Origin: an uncultured Bacteroidales bacterium
GTDB lineage: Bacteria > Bacteroidota > Bacteroidia > Bacteroidales > Muribaculaceae
Reading direction: 5' to 3'
Length of the DNA stretch: 64,000 bases
Assembly: GCA_902782465.1 (NCBI GenBank)
Contig: CACZNH010000003.1
Span: 1-64,000 of the forward strand
Shown here in pieces: positions 52,697-63,300 of this stretch. How positions within the stretch are numbered: the stretch's first letter is position 1; every line of letters starts with the position of its first letter. The position numbers and the translations under genes were made by a program. A model generated the notes under the pieces. That model was not told where the DNA came from. It saw nothing but the letters and a program-made list of their open reading frames with translations, and did no database searches.

Positions 52697-54769
52697 ATGG
52701 AATACAGACTACACAGTGAATATGAGCCGACTGGTGACCAGCCTCAGGCAATTGCCGAGTTGGCTAATGGCGTGAATGACGGCATTCCCTACCAGACGTT
52801 GTTGGGCGTGACGGGTTCGGGTAAGACGTTCACGATGGCCAATGTCATCGCCCGCACGGGACGTCCCACCCTGGTCTTGTCGCACAACAAAACGCTGGCT
52901 GCCCAATTGTATGCCGAGTTCAAGAGTTTCTTTCCCGAGAATGCGGTACATTATTTTGTCTCCTATTATGACTACTACCAGCCCGAGGCCTATATCCCCT
53001 CTACGGACAAGTATATCGAAAAAGACCTTGCCATCAATGACGAGATTGAGCGATTGAGGCTCTCGACGGTGACGGCACTGCTGAGCGGACGTCGCGACAT
53101 CGTGGTGGTGTCGAGTGTGTCGTGCCTCTATGGCATGGGCAACCCCGAGGACATCACAGCCAATGCCATCGAACTCAAGGTAGGCGACCAAATCGGTCGC
53201 GACGACCTGCTGCACCGCCTCGTGGACGCCCTGTATTCACGCAGCGACACAGAGTTGCGCATGGGAACCTTCCGGGTCAAGGGCGACACGGTCGACATTT
53301 TCCTGAGCGACGAGGACATCATGTTGCGCATCATCTTCTGGGGCAACGAGATTGAGCGAATCCAGATTCTCGACAGCGAGACGCAGATGCCTACCGAGGA
53401 TGTTGAGGGTTTCAAGATTTTCCCCGCCAATATCTTCGTCACCACCAAGGAGCGCATGAAGGCTGCCATGGGGCAAATTGACCTTGACCGCGAGACCCAA
53501 GTAGCAGCATTCGCCCGTGAGAACCGCTTTGCCGAGGCCAAAAGGTTGAACGAGCGAGTGACCTATGACATGGAGATGATGCGCGAAGTGGGATACTGCT
53601 CGGGCATCGAGAACTATTCGAGATATTTCGACGGCCGTCGTCCCGGCATGAGGCCTTTCTGCCTGCTGGATTATTTTCCCGACGATTTCCTGACCATTAT
53701 CGACGAGAGCCACGTGACAGTGCCGCAAATCCGTGCCATGTACGGCGGCGACCAGTCACGCAAGACCAATCTGGTACATTACGGGTTCCGACTGGAGGCA
53801 GCGCTAGACAACAGGCCGCTGCGATTTGAAGAGTTTGAAACGTTGACTCACCAGACCATCTATGTGAGCGCCACACCAGCCGACTATGAGTTGAACAAGA
53901 GCGAGGGCATCATCACCGAACAGCTCATCCGCCCGACAGGTCTGCTGGACCCGCAGATTATCGTTCGTCCCTCACAGGGACAGGTCGATGACCTGGTAGA
54001 GGAAATCCAGCTGCGCATCGAGCGCCATGAGCGCACCCTGGTCACCACGCTTACCAAACGCATGGCCGAGGAGTTGAGCGACTACCTCAAGCGGCTGGAT
54101 ATCCGCACAGCCTATATGCACAGCGACGTGGAGACCCTGGAACGCATCGAAATCATCGACAACCTGCGTGCCGGAGCCATCGACGTGCTTGTGGGCGTGA
54201 ACCTGCTGCGTGAGGGCCTTGACCTGCCCGAAGTATCGCTGGTGGCCATCCTCGATGCTGACAAAGAGGGTTTCCTGCGCAGCCGTCGTTCGTTGACACA
54301 GACTGCAGGCCGTGCAGCACGCAACCTGAACGGTACGGTTATCATGTATGCCGACAACATCACCGACTCGATGCGTCAGACCATCGACGAAACTGAACGC
54401 CGCCGCACCCTTCAGCTCAAGTATAACGAGGAAAACAACATCACGCCCACCGCCATCATCAAGGCGCGCACCGCCATCATCGGTCAGGATACAGATATGC
54501 ACCATCCCAGCGTTCCCAGCCGCCACAACCAGTCACCGATGCCCGCCAAGGCGCCCGACCTGCGCTATACCGAGGAGTTTGACTCCAGTGCGGGAGTCGC
54601 TGCCGACCCCGTTGTCGCCTACATGAGCGGTAAGGACATGAAGGCCGCCATCGACCGCTTGAAGACCCAGATGATTGAGGCCGCCAAGCGTATGGACTTC
54701 CTCGAGGCCGCCCAATACCGCGACGAGATTCTGAAACTGGAGGAAATGATGAAGGAGAAAAGCAATTAG
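52697..54769 (+). CDS. uvrB: Excinuclease ABC subunit B
   Basis: 690-aa UvrB, the damage-verifying helicase of nucleotide excision repair. Landmarks are GVTGSGKTFTMAN (Walker A), the beta-hairpin YYDYYQPEAYIP that clamps DNA, DFLTIIDESHVT (Walker B), YVSATPADYE, VGVNLLREGLDLPEVSLV, QTAGRAARN and the C-terminal UVR motif (IDRLKTQMIEAAKRMDFLEAAQYRDEIL split over two helices). ATG 52697 is preferred over the frame's first start at 52640, which lies upstream of the -7 box. It is followed by ygiQ after a 17-bp gap of three TTAG heptads. Confidence 0.96.
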   Translation: MEYRLHSEYEPTGDQPQAIAELANGVNDGIPYQTLLGVTGSGKTFTMANVIARTGRPTLVLSHNKTLAAQLYAEFKSFFPENAVHYFVSYYDYYQPEAYIPSTDKYIEKDLAINDEIERLRLSTVTALLSGRRDIVVVSSVSCLYGMGNPEDITANAIELKVGDQIGRDDLLHRLVDALYSRSDTELRMGTFRVKGDTVDIFLSDEDIMLRIIFWGNEIERIQILDSETQMPTEDVEGFKIFPANIFVTTKERMKAAMGQIDLDRETQVAAFARENRFAEAKRLNERVTYDMEMMREVGYCSGIENYSRYFDGRRPGMRPFCLLDYFPDDFLTIIDESHVTVPQIRAMYGGDQSRKTNLVHYGFRLEAALDNRPLRFEEFETLTHQTIYVSATPADYELNKSEGIITEQLIRPTGLLDPQIIVRPSQGQVDDLVEEIQLRIERHERTLVTTLTKRMAEELSDYLKRLDIRTAYMHSDVETLERIEIIDNLRAGAIDVLVGVNLLREGLDLPEVSLVAILDADKEGFLRSRRSLTQTAGRAARNLNGTVIMYADNITDSMRQTIDETERRRTLQLKYNEENNITPTAIIKARTAIIGQDTDMHHPSVPSRHNQSPMPAKAPDLRYTEEFDSSAGVAADPVVAYMSGKDMKAAIDRLKTQMIEAAKRMDFLEAAQYRDEILKLEEMMKEKSN

Positions 54770-54786
54770 CAGTTAGCTTTTAGATA
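54766..54786 (+). repeat. Mini heptad array between uvrB and ygiQ
   Basis: TTAGCAG, TTAGCTT, TTAGATA fill the space exactly: the uvrB stop TAG is inside the first unit and the ygiQ ATG follows the last. No core hairpin. Confidence 0.6.
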
Positions 54787-56631
54787 ATGAGCCAGGACAA
54801 GCGACATACCGACCACCGCATCAAGGGACAATGGCTGCCCACGACCAAAAAGGAAATGGACCACTTAGGATGGGAGCAAGCCGACGTCATCCTGTTCAGC
54901 GGCGATGCCTACATTGACCATCCGTCGATGGGAACTGCTGTCATCGGGCGCGTGCTGGAGGCTCATGGATACAAAGTTGCCGTCGTGCCGCAGCCCAACT
55001 GGCGCGACGACCTGCGTGACTTCAAAAAATTAGGACGTCCTCGGCTATTCTTTGGCGTGTCGGCAGGGGCGATGGACTCGATGGTAAACCATTATACTGC
55101 CGCCCGCCGCAAGCGCAGCGACGACGCATACACTCCCGACGGCCGCGCCGGAGCACGCCCCGACTACCCCACTATTGTCTATTGCGACATCCTCAAGCGC
55201 CTGTTCCCCGATGTGCCCGTTGTGGCAGGCGGCATCGAGGTGTCATTGAGGCGATTGGCACACTATGACTACTGGCAGGACAAGCTGCGCCCCTCCATCC
55301 TCATGGACTGCCATGCCGACCTGCTCATCTACGGCATGGGCGAACAGCCCAGTATCGCCATTGCCGAGGCCTTGGCTGCAGGTAAGCGCATCGAGGAACT
55401 GACCGACATACCCCAGACGGTGGTGCGCCGCCCTCTCAGCGAGTTGCCCGCCGCCAACAACGATACCGACGTGGTGCTGCACTCCTACGAGGAGTGTCAG
55501 AAGTCAAAAAAAGCCCAAGCCGAGAATTTCAAGGTCATCGAGGTGGAGAGCAACCTGTGGCACGGACACAACGTGTGGCAGGCAACGGGTGATACCGCCG
55601 TGAAGGTGAACCGCACCAACCCGCCGATGACCACCGAGCAGATAGACGCCTCATTTGACCTGCCCTATACGCGTCTGCCCCACCCCCGCTACCAGGGCAA
55701 GCGCATTCCCGCCTATGAGATGATACGTCACTCGGTGTGCATGCACCGCGGATGCTTTGGCGGATGTGCCTTCTGCACCATCAGCGCCCATCAGGGCAAA
55801 TTCATCGCTTCACGCAGTAAGGAATCCATCCTGCGTGAGGTCAAGCAAGTCGTGCAGATGGAGGACTTCAAGGGCTACATCAGCGACTTGGGCGGTCCCA
55901 GCGCCAACATGTACGGTATGCACGGTAAGTACCTGGAGCGGTGCCAGCGGTGCAAACGTCCGTCGTGCCTGCATCCGCAACCGTGCGCCAACCTCAATAC
56001 CGACCACAGCCAGTTGCTCGACATCTACCACGCCGTGGATGCCCTGCCCGAGGTGAAGAAGTCGTTCATCGGCAGCGGTGTGCGCTATGACCTGTCGATG
56101 CACCGCACTGGCGACCCGCGCGTGGATAAGGTCAACGCACAATACAACGAAGAACTCATCCGCTTCCATGTGTCGGGAAGATTGAAGGTCGCGCCCGAGC
56201 ACACCAGCGACGAGGTGCTGATGCTGATGCGCAAACCCTCGTTTGAGCTGTTCAGGCGCTTCAAGGCGCTATTTGACCGCGTGAACAGGAAGTACAACCT
56301 GCGTCAGCAGCTCATCCCCTACTTCATCTCGTCGCATCCCGGCTGCCATGAGGCCGATATGGCGGAACTCGCCGCCATCACCAAGGAGTTGGATTTCCGT
56401 TTGGAGCAGGTGCAGGACTTCACGCCCACGCCGATGACCGTTTCGACCGAGACCTACTACACGGGCATGCATCCCTACACGCTCAAGCCCGTCTTTTGCG
56501 CCAAAACGCCGATGGAGAAGCAGGCACAGCGGCTGTTCTTCTTCTGGTATGACCGCAAGAACCGCGCTGCCATCACCGCGGCACTCAAGCGCATCCGCCG
56601 CAGCGACCTGTTGAGAAAATTGTACCCTTAA
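54787..56631 (+). CDS. ygiQ: YgiQ-family radical SAM protein
   Basis: 614 aa, cytoplasmic. The N-terminal YgiQ domain starts WLPTTKKEMDHLGWEQADVILFSGDAYIDHPS. The radical SAM cluster motif is Cys323-FGG-Cys327-AF-Cys330 in MHRGCFGGCAFCTIS, and a typical cysteine-rich stretch follows (LERCQRCKRPSCLHPQPCANLN). The C-terminal DUF3362-like part is present (DFTPTPMTVSTETYYTGM). The reaction of this family is not known. Co-transcribed with uvrB by spacing. Confidence 0.92.
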   Translation: MSQDKRHTDHRIKGQWLPTTKKEMDHLGWEQADVILFSGDAYIDHPSMGTAVIGRVLEAHGYKVAVVPQPNWRDDLRDFKKLGRPRLFFGVSAGAMDSMVNHYTAARRKRSDDAYTPDGRAGARPDYPTIVYCDILKRLFPDVPVVAGGIEVSLRRLAHYDYWQDKLRPSILMDCHADLLIYGMGEQPSIAIAEALAAGKRIEELTDIPQTVVRRPLSELPAANNDTDVVLHSYEECQKSKKAQAENFKVIEVESNLWHGHNVWQATGDTAVKVNRTNPPMTTEQIDASFDLPYTRLPHPRYQGKRIPAYEMIRHSVCMHRGCFGGCAFCTISAHQGKFIASRSKESILREVKQVVQMEDFKGYISDLGGPSANMYGMHGKYLERCQRCKRPSCLHPQPCANLNTDHSQLLDIYHAVDALPEVKKSFIGSGVRYDLSMHRTGDPRVDKVNAQYNEELIRFHVSGRLKVAPEHTSDEVLMLMRKPSFELFRRFKALFDRVNRKYNLRQQLIPYFISSHPGCHEADMAELAAITKELDFRLEQVQDFTPTPMTVSTETYYTGMHPYTLKPVFCAKTPMEKQAQRLFFFWYDRKNRAAITAALKRIRRSDLLRKLYP

Positions 56632-56646
56632 GTGATTTAGAGCTAT

Positions 56647-57183
56647 ATGAAACGCGTTTTGACCCTGATATTTCTCATCTGCTGGCTGTTCAATGGCATG
56701 GCCAACGATGGATTGCGCCATGCCACCGATGTGCTATGCCTCGTGCCCGACGCCACTGCACTGGGTGTCGCCATCGCCAAGCATGACACCGAGGGGTTGA
56801 AACAACTGGGACTGAGCACTGCCACCTGCCTGGCCGTGAACTACGGACTGGAACTGTGCATCAAGAAGGACCGTCCTGACGGCACAGGCCACCACGCCTT
56901 TCCCAGCACCCACACGGCAGTCGCCTTCAACGGCTCGACCTTCCTGATGAGGCGTTACGGCTGGCAGTGGGGCGTGCCCGCCTACGCACTCTCCACTTTC
57001 GTCGCCTGGGGACGCGTCCACACCGACCGCCACGACTGGTGGGACGTCCTGGGAGGAGCCGCCATCGGCGCCGGCGCCGCCTTCATCTTCACCCGCCCCT
57101 TCGTCAAGGACGTGGACATCGCCATCGCCCCCACCGCCTTCGGCGACACCGGCTATGGCCTCACCGCCACCCTCACATTCTAG
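56647..57183 (+). CDS. PAP2-superfamily membrane phosphatase
   Basis: 178 aa with an N-terminal hydrophobic signal or anchor (RVLTLIFLICWLFNGMAN) and further hydrophobic segments. The three PAP2 motifs are visible: KKDRPDG (K-x-x-R-P), FPSTHTAVAF (PSxH) and AWGRVHTDRHDWWDVLGG (SR-x-x-x-x-H-x-x-x-D type, with Gly for Ser). Such enzymes remove phosphate from lipid carriers or lipid A-like substrates at the periplasmic face; the substrate is not determinable here. It lies 15 bp after ygiQ and ends at a 26-bp hairpin. Confidence 0.85.
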   Translation: MKRVLTLIFLICWLFNGMANDGLRHATDVLCLVPDATALGVAIAKHDTEGLKQLGLSTATCLAVNYGLELCIKKDRPDGTGHHAFPSTHTAVAFNGSTFLMRRYGWQWGVPAYALSTFVAWGRVHTDRHDWWDVLGGAAIGAGAAFIFTRPFVKDVDIAIAPTAFGDTGYGLTATLTF

Positions 57184-57251
57184 AGCCCAAAAACTACGAA
57201 CCTTTAGCTAGGCGAAGCCAATTTCATAAATTGACCTAATTTAGGCATCCG

Positions 57252-57310
57252 CCCCTTTAATAGACAGCAATCCTGCCTTCACTCGGCGGGATTGCTGTCT
57301 ATTAAAGGGG
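57252..57310. terminator. 26-bp hairpin between convergent genes
   Basis: Arms 57252-57277 and 57285-57310 pair over 26 bp with a single G-U and a 7-nt loop (CCCCTTTAATAGACAGCAAT... and complement). It lies 69 bp after the PAP2 stop and 4 bp after the stop of the giant protein gene. Probably a bidirectional terminator, although a pure T-tract is missing. Confidence 0.75.
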
Positions 57311-57314
57311 AGAA

Positions 57315-60300
57315 TTAAAGGGCGAGACGCAAACCAGTCCAGTTACGAGAATCCGATGGCGTGAGTCCCCGATTGAATCGACTTGACACACGACAATACT
57401 TTGCGTCAAGATCCCATCCTCCTCCACGAAGAACTCGATAAGTACCAGATGACGGCCCTGTAGGATTCGTCTGAGATGTACTGCTATAACTGCCATACCA
57501 ATCCTGTACCCATTCCCACACGTTACCGCTCATGTCATAAATACCCAACTCATTGGCGCTCTTACTCATAACAGGATGAGTTTTACTGCTAGAATTACTA
57601 GTATACCATGCGACATCACCAACTGTGTTACTCCCGGCGTATTTGTAACTTAAACTCTTTGTGCCACCTCGGGCAGCGAACTCCCATTCAGCCTCAGTAG
57701 GCAAACGGAATGTTCTTCCTGTCAATTGGTTTAGTTTAGTAATAAACGTCTTGCAATTACTCCATGACACTTTTTCAACTGGACGTTGCAAATCGCCAGT
57801 GAAGTTACTCGGATTGCTTCCCATTACAGCCTTCCACAACTCTTGTGTCACTTCTGTTTGACCAATACTATAACTCGATAGTGTTACTTGATGCGCAGGT
57901 TTTTCTGTTACACCACCATCGCTTCCTTGTTCAGCAGTCGCGCCCATGGTAAACGTGCCGCCTTCAACCTTAATCATCTTGAACGTAACACCGTTGACGG
58001 TGAAGGTTTCCTCCTCAGCAGGCGCTGGTTCGGTGTTGCGCACAGCACGCACAGTGTGTCCCATACATCGGTAACCGCCATAAAGGAGCACACCATCCGA
58101 AGTGAAATGTATGTAGCGTGCAGTGTTTGGCCTGGTGCCGTTAATGTCACAAGTCCAATAGCGACCGTTAGAACCCGCACTGTAGAGCGAGGAGTAATAG
58201 CGATAACCTGCAGCAGGGAAGAATATCGTTTTACCATTGGGACCAGTGACCAGATAACCGTTCACACCGTTTCTTGTTGTCCACAACCAAGTGCAGTTGT
58301 TCAGCAGTTCTTGCCTTTGATCATCGGAAGGCATCCTCCACGATGAGCCCCAATTCACGTAGGCAGCATCATCTCCAAGCATTAGCTCATTCTTATTGTC
58401 AACAGTGCCGAAAACACTGTTGTTACAATACTTCGTTAACGTGCTGTCTCTGCCGTTGCACCATTTGTAAGTAGCCCAGTTGTAATTTGTCTTAGGCTCT
58501 GTCTCGCCCCAGGCGAAGTAGTCGCCGTACTCCTCCGGAGTACTGGCGCCGACGTTGCACGTAGCCCACAACGTGCCGCTGGGCAGCCCCAGGTCAACGT
58601 ACTCATGACCTTCGGATTGGGGAGCCAAGGCGGAAATGGTGAGTACCATTGTCGCCGTCTCACTGATGAGTTTGCCTTCTTCTTGAGCGGTGGCAGTGAC
58701 GTTGACGGTGTAGTCTTGGTTTCCACGGGCAAGGGTATATGGGTTCTCAACTAGCGAGCCATTGACATACAGCTTCACATCGCCGTTGCCTGTTGCTGTG
58801 ACGATTACCGCATTGTTCGTTGTCTCGTGGCTGATAACAGGCGTTGCCGTCGGGACAGCGGGTTCGGTGACGATGACGGTGAGGACGGCAGTGGCACCAG
58901 TGGAGGTGTTAGTAACAGTAACGGTGTTGGTGCCAGCAGCTGTTCCTGTCACTTTCAGTTTGCCATTGGTGATAGTGCTGGTGAAGTTGTCGGTACTGCC
59001 AGCAACGCTATAGCTGCCGTTGCCGTTCAGGATGTTAACCGTCTTGCTCTCACCCACCTCGACCGTCACGACGGTCTCAGCCAAGCGGAACTTAGTGCTA
59101 TTGTCCGGGTCGAGAGCGATGCGGAAGCCAAAGCATGCAACTTTACTCCAGGGCTCATTGGCATCGCGATGAGTTACGGGTGTTGCACTATTCAGCCAAT
59201 CTCCACCACGACAGACTCGATAAGCATAATCGCCATGATCAGCAGGACCATGTGGATTTATCTGAGCGGTACTAGTATAAGTACCTTCCCAATCTTGGCA
59301 CCACTCCCTAAGATTTCCACTCATGTCATAGATACCCAATTCATTAGGACGCTTGGTAGCGACGGGGTGAGTGGTTCTGCTGGAATTGTCAGAACACCAG
59401 GCTACCACATCAATGGTGTCGCTACCAGAGTAACGGTAACCATGGCTCCTCGTTCCACCTCGAGCTGCAAATTCCCACTCCGCCTCGGTAAGCAACCTGA
59501 ATTTCATACCTGATAATTGATTGAGATTCAATATGAAATCTTGACACTCATTCCACGATACATTATCAACTGGCAATAGCATATTACCCTTAAAGACACT
59601 TGGATTGCTGCCCATCACAGCCTGCCACAGTTCTTGAGTCACCTCGGTTTGACCGATTTTGTAGTCCGAAAGAGTCACTTGGTGTATGGGCTTAGCGGAA
59701 TAATCATTATCGTCACCCATCATGAACGTGCCGCCGGGGACTGTAATCATTTTGAAGGTGACGCCGTTGACGGTGAAAGATTCTTCCTCAATTGGAGTGG
59801 ATTCGGAAACGCGGACGGGGCGAACTGTGAAGCCGTAGTAGCGGTTATCGCTATCCACACCGCCCAAGTTATCATCCGAATCAAAGATGAGATAGTCTGC
59901 ACCTAAGCTGACTTCGTTTTGGAGAGTGCGCGACCAACAGTAGCCTTTGGTAGCCGCGTAATAGTGCGTACTATTGTAACGGAATCCCGCTGCTGGTAAG
60001 AAGAAGCTATTCCCGTTGGGACCTGTGTACAACCGACCATTCACACCGTTAAGTGTAGTCCAGTGACAAGTACAATAATTGTACAACTCTTCAAATTGCT
60101 CGTCAGACGGCATACGCCACTGTTCACCCCAGTTCACGTAGGCGGCATCATCTTCAGGGTCAAGCTCTGTCTTGTTGTCAACAATGCCAAAACTGCTGTT
60201 TGTGCAATACTTTGTCAATAATTCATCAGTGCCGTTATTATACCACTTGTAGGTCGTCTGATTGTAGGTAGTCTTAGGTTCGGTTTCACCCCAGGCAAAG

Positions 60301-63300
60301 TAGTTGCCGTAGTCCTCGGGGCGGTTGGCGCCGACGTTGCATGTTGCCCACAGCGTGCCGCTGGGCAGGCCCAGGTCAACGTACTCGTGTTCGGTGGGGC
60401 CGTCAGGCCAGAGGTTTTGGATGCGCATGAAGGCGACGTGGAAGATGCAGACGTCTCGCCAGTTGACTGCGCCGTCGCCGTCGAGGTCACCGTTGCCATA
60501 GGGTAACGACCCATTATACGCACAATACAAGATTGAATTGAAGTCCGCAATGCCAATCATACCATCGCCATCGATGTCATATTTTGCCATATTTTGTGAC
60601 ACGTCATCGAAGGGATATCCGTTCCAAGACTTCATCAGGTCACTGTAAAGGATATTGATCAGTGCAGTATTATCACTCACATCAATATATGTAGCGTAAT
60701 CAAAGATAATGTCTCCGTCGCCGTTGACGTCGGCGGTGTAATTGCTCAATGGTGTTCTACCCTTGAAGATGCGGTAGAGTTCGCCATAGTCGTTCTCGTC
60801 AATCACGCCGTCAAGATTGACGTCACCGCGTTGCCATGAAAGAACTGTTACAACCATCGATGCGGTGTCACCAGTAATTAAGTCGGTAACGATAATTGTT
60901 GATACGCCAAGTGCAACACTTGATATCGTCAAATACTTACTATCAATGGATGCAGTCACACTTGTTCCATCAACCGACACACTAAAGTTGCCACTACCGT
61001 TTATGATAGCAACTGAGGTGGTTTCAGAAGTATCGTCACTTACGTGCATCGTCAATTCATTGAAAGGCAAGGACAGCGGGATAATCGGTTGGTTGACGGT
61101 GATGGTGACGGTGGCGGTGGATTGGGTGAGGACGTCGGTGACGGTGAGGGTGGTTGTGCCGGCCTTGAGGGCGGTCAACGTGAGGGTCTCGCCACTGATT
61201 ACATAGCTCACCACGCCACTTACTGAACTGGTGACTGTGTAGTTGCCACGGCCGTTGACCATAGTGACTGTCGCAGTCTGGCCCACATCCATCGTCAATT
61301 CGCTCTGTGACAGGCCGAAGGGGGCGACGGGTTGGGTGACAAGTACGGTGAGGATGGCACTCTCGCCGGTAGCGTTGTCGGTGATGCTGACCGTTGTCGC
61401 GCCGACTTCATTTGCAGTGACGGTGATGGTCTCACCGCTGAGCACACAGGTCACGACTGACGAGCCGGCATCAAGGGTATAGTCACCGCTGCCGTTGAGG
61501 ATGTTGACCGTCTGCTGGTCGCCAGGCTCCATCGTCAACATCGTGCTCGACAGGCCAAAGCGCAGCGGGTTGTCCACATCCTCGGCCAGACGCAGACCGT
61601 ACTGGTTACCAGTCGCTGTAGGTGCGTAGTAGATTCGATAAGATACACGACAAGACCTGGCAGCAGAATTCCACGAGCCGCCACGCATAATCCTCTGGGA
61701 GCCCGATGCGGGTCCATGGGGATTCACTTGAGCGCCCTCGCTATAGGCACCATACCAATCCTGGCACCACTCCATGACGTTACCGCTCATGTCGTAGATT
61801 CCCAACTCGTTAGCCATTGACGTGGAGCCGACGACGTGGGTCTTGCTGCTGGCATTGCCATTGTACCAGGCGATGTTGCCGATGGTGTTGCTGCCGGCAT
61901 ACTTGTAACCCTGGCTGCGGGCGCCGCCGCGTGCGGCATATTCCCACTCGGCCTCGGTGGGCAGGCGGTAATGCTTGCCCGTCTTCTCATTAAGCTTTGA
62001 GATGAACAGCTGGCAGTCCTCCCACGAGACATTATCGACGGGATACTGCAAATTGCCCGTGAAGGTGCTCGGGTTGCTACCCATGACGTTCTGCCACAGT
62101 TCCTGGGTGACCTCGATATTGGAGATTTTAAAGTCGTTGAGGGTGACGGTGTGGACCGGTTTCTCCCTGACATAGGCATCGGTGCCCTGCTCCTCGGTTG
62201 CACCCATCTTGAAGGTGCCGCCACGCACGTAAATCATCTCAAAGTCGGCGCCATCGACATCCTCGGGCTCGTTGGTGCCCGCCGGTTCGACGACGGTAAT
62301 TGAAAGAGTTTTTGACTCCTGTGCTACATTGTCAAGCACAGTGACGGTGGTGTGACCCGGTGTGATGGCCGTGATCGACAGTTTATCGCCGTTGACTACG
62401 TAGCTCACAATGCCGCTTACCGTACTGGAAATGGTGTAGCTGCCGCTACCATTTTTGATGGTGACACTGCGGTTGTCACCCACCTCCATCCACAGCGACT
62501 GGCGCGTGAGCGAGAGATAGTAAGAATAGGGATATTCCAGCGCTACACGCAGACCCGGCAAAGTCGTGCCAAATCCGCCCGCCGAACGAGCCGAAACACG
62601 ACAATCGGCGGCTGTACTGCTCCAGCGGCCGCCACGCGCAACGTGCTGGCTACCCGTTACGGGCCCCATGGGGTCAAACGCCGGTTCGTCACTATAGGGT
62701 CCGTACCAGTCCTGACACCACTCGTCCACGTTACCGCTCATATCATAGAGTTTGCGCTCATTGGCCCTCTTGGTGCCGACGGCATGAGTCGTGCCGCCGC
62801 TGTTGCCTGAATACCAAGCGACCGTGCCGGCAGAGTTGCCACCGGCATACTTGTAGCCCTTGCTGCCACTGGCGCCACGAGCGGCATATTCCCACTCGGC
62901 CTCGGTGGGCAGGCGGAACGGCAGGTCGAAAATGTCACTCAGACGGGCGATAAACTCCTGTGCCTCGTCCCAAGTGATATTGTCCACTGGCAGCTGCAGG
63001 TTACCCTTATTCACGCTATTGTTGTAGCCCATGACGGCTTGCCACAGTTGCTGGGTCACCTCGGTCTTACCAATGCCGTAAGCGGGCACCAACGAGCGGT
63101 GAACGGGTAACTCGTTGGCATTAGCCGAACTGCCCTGTTCCTGTGTGCCACCCTGGTCAAAAGCACCGCCATTGATGTATTTAATCCAGAAGGTAACATT
63201 GCGGTACTTGTAGGGAATCTCACCCTGAGTGACAATGACAGTGATGATGGTCCATACGCCAGAGGTGTTGTCCTTGACGTTGACTGTTGTCGTTCCCTCA

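Noticed and set aside
57315-58000. Target gene of a diversity-generating retroelement (C-type-lectin-like C-terminus)
   Set aside because: No reverse transcriptase, accessory gene or template repeat is visible nearby, and no near-identical variable-repeat copy was seen.
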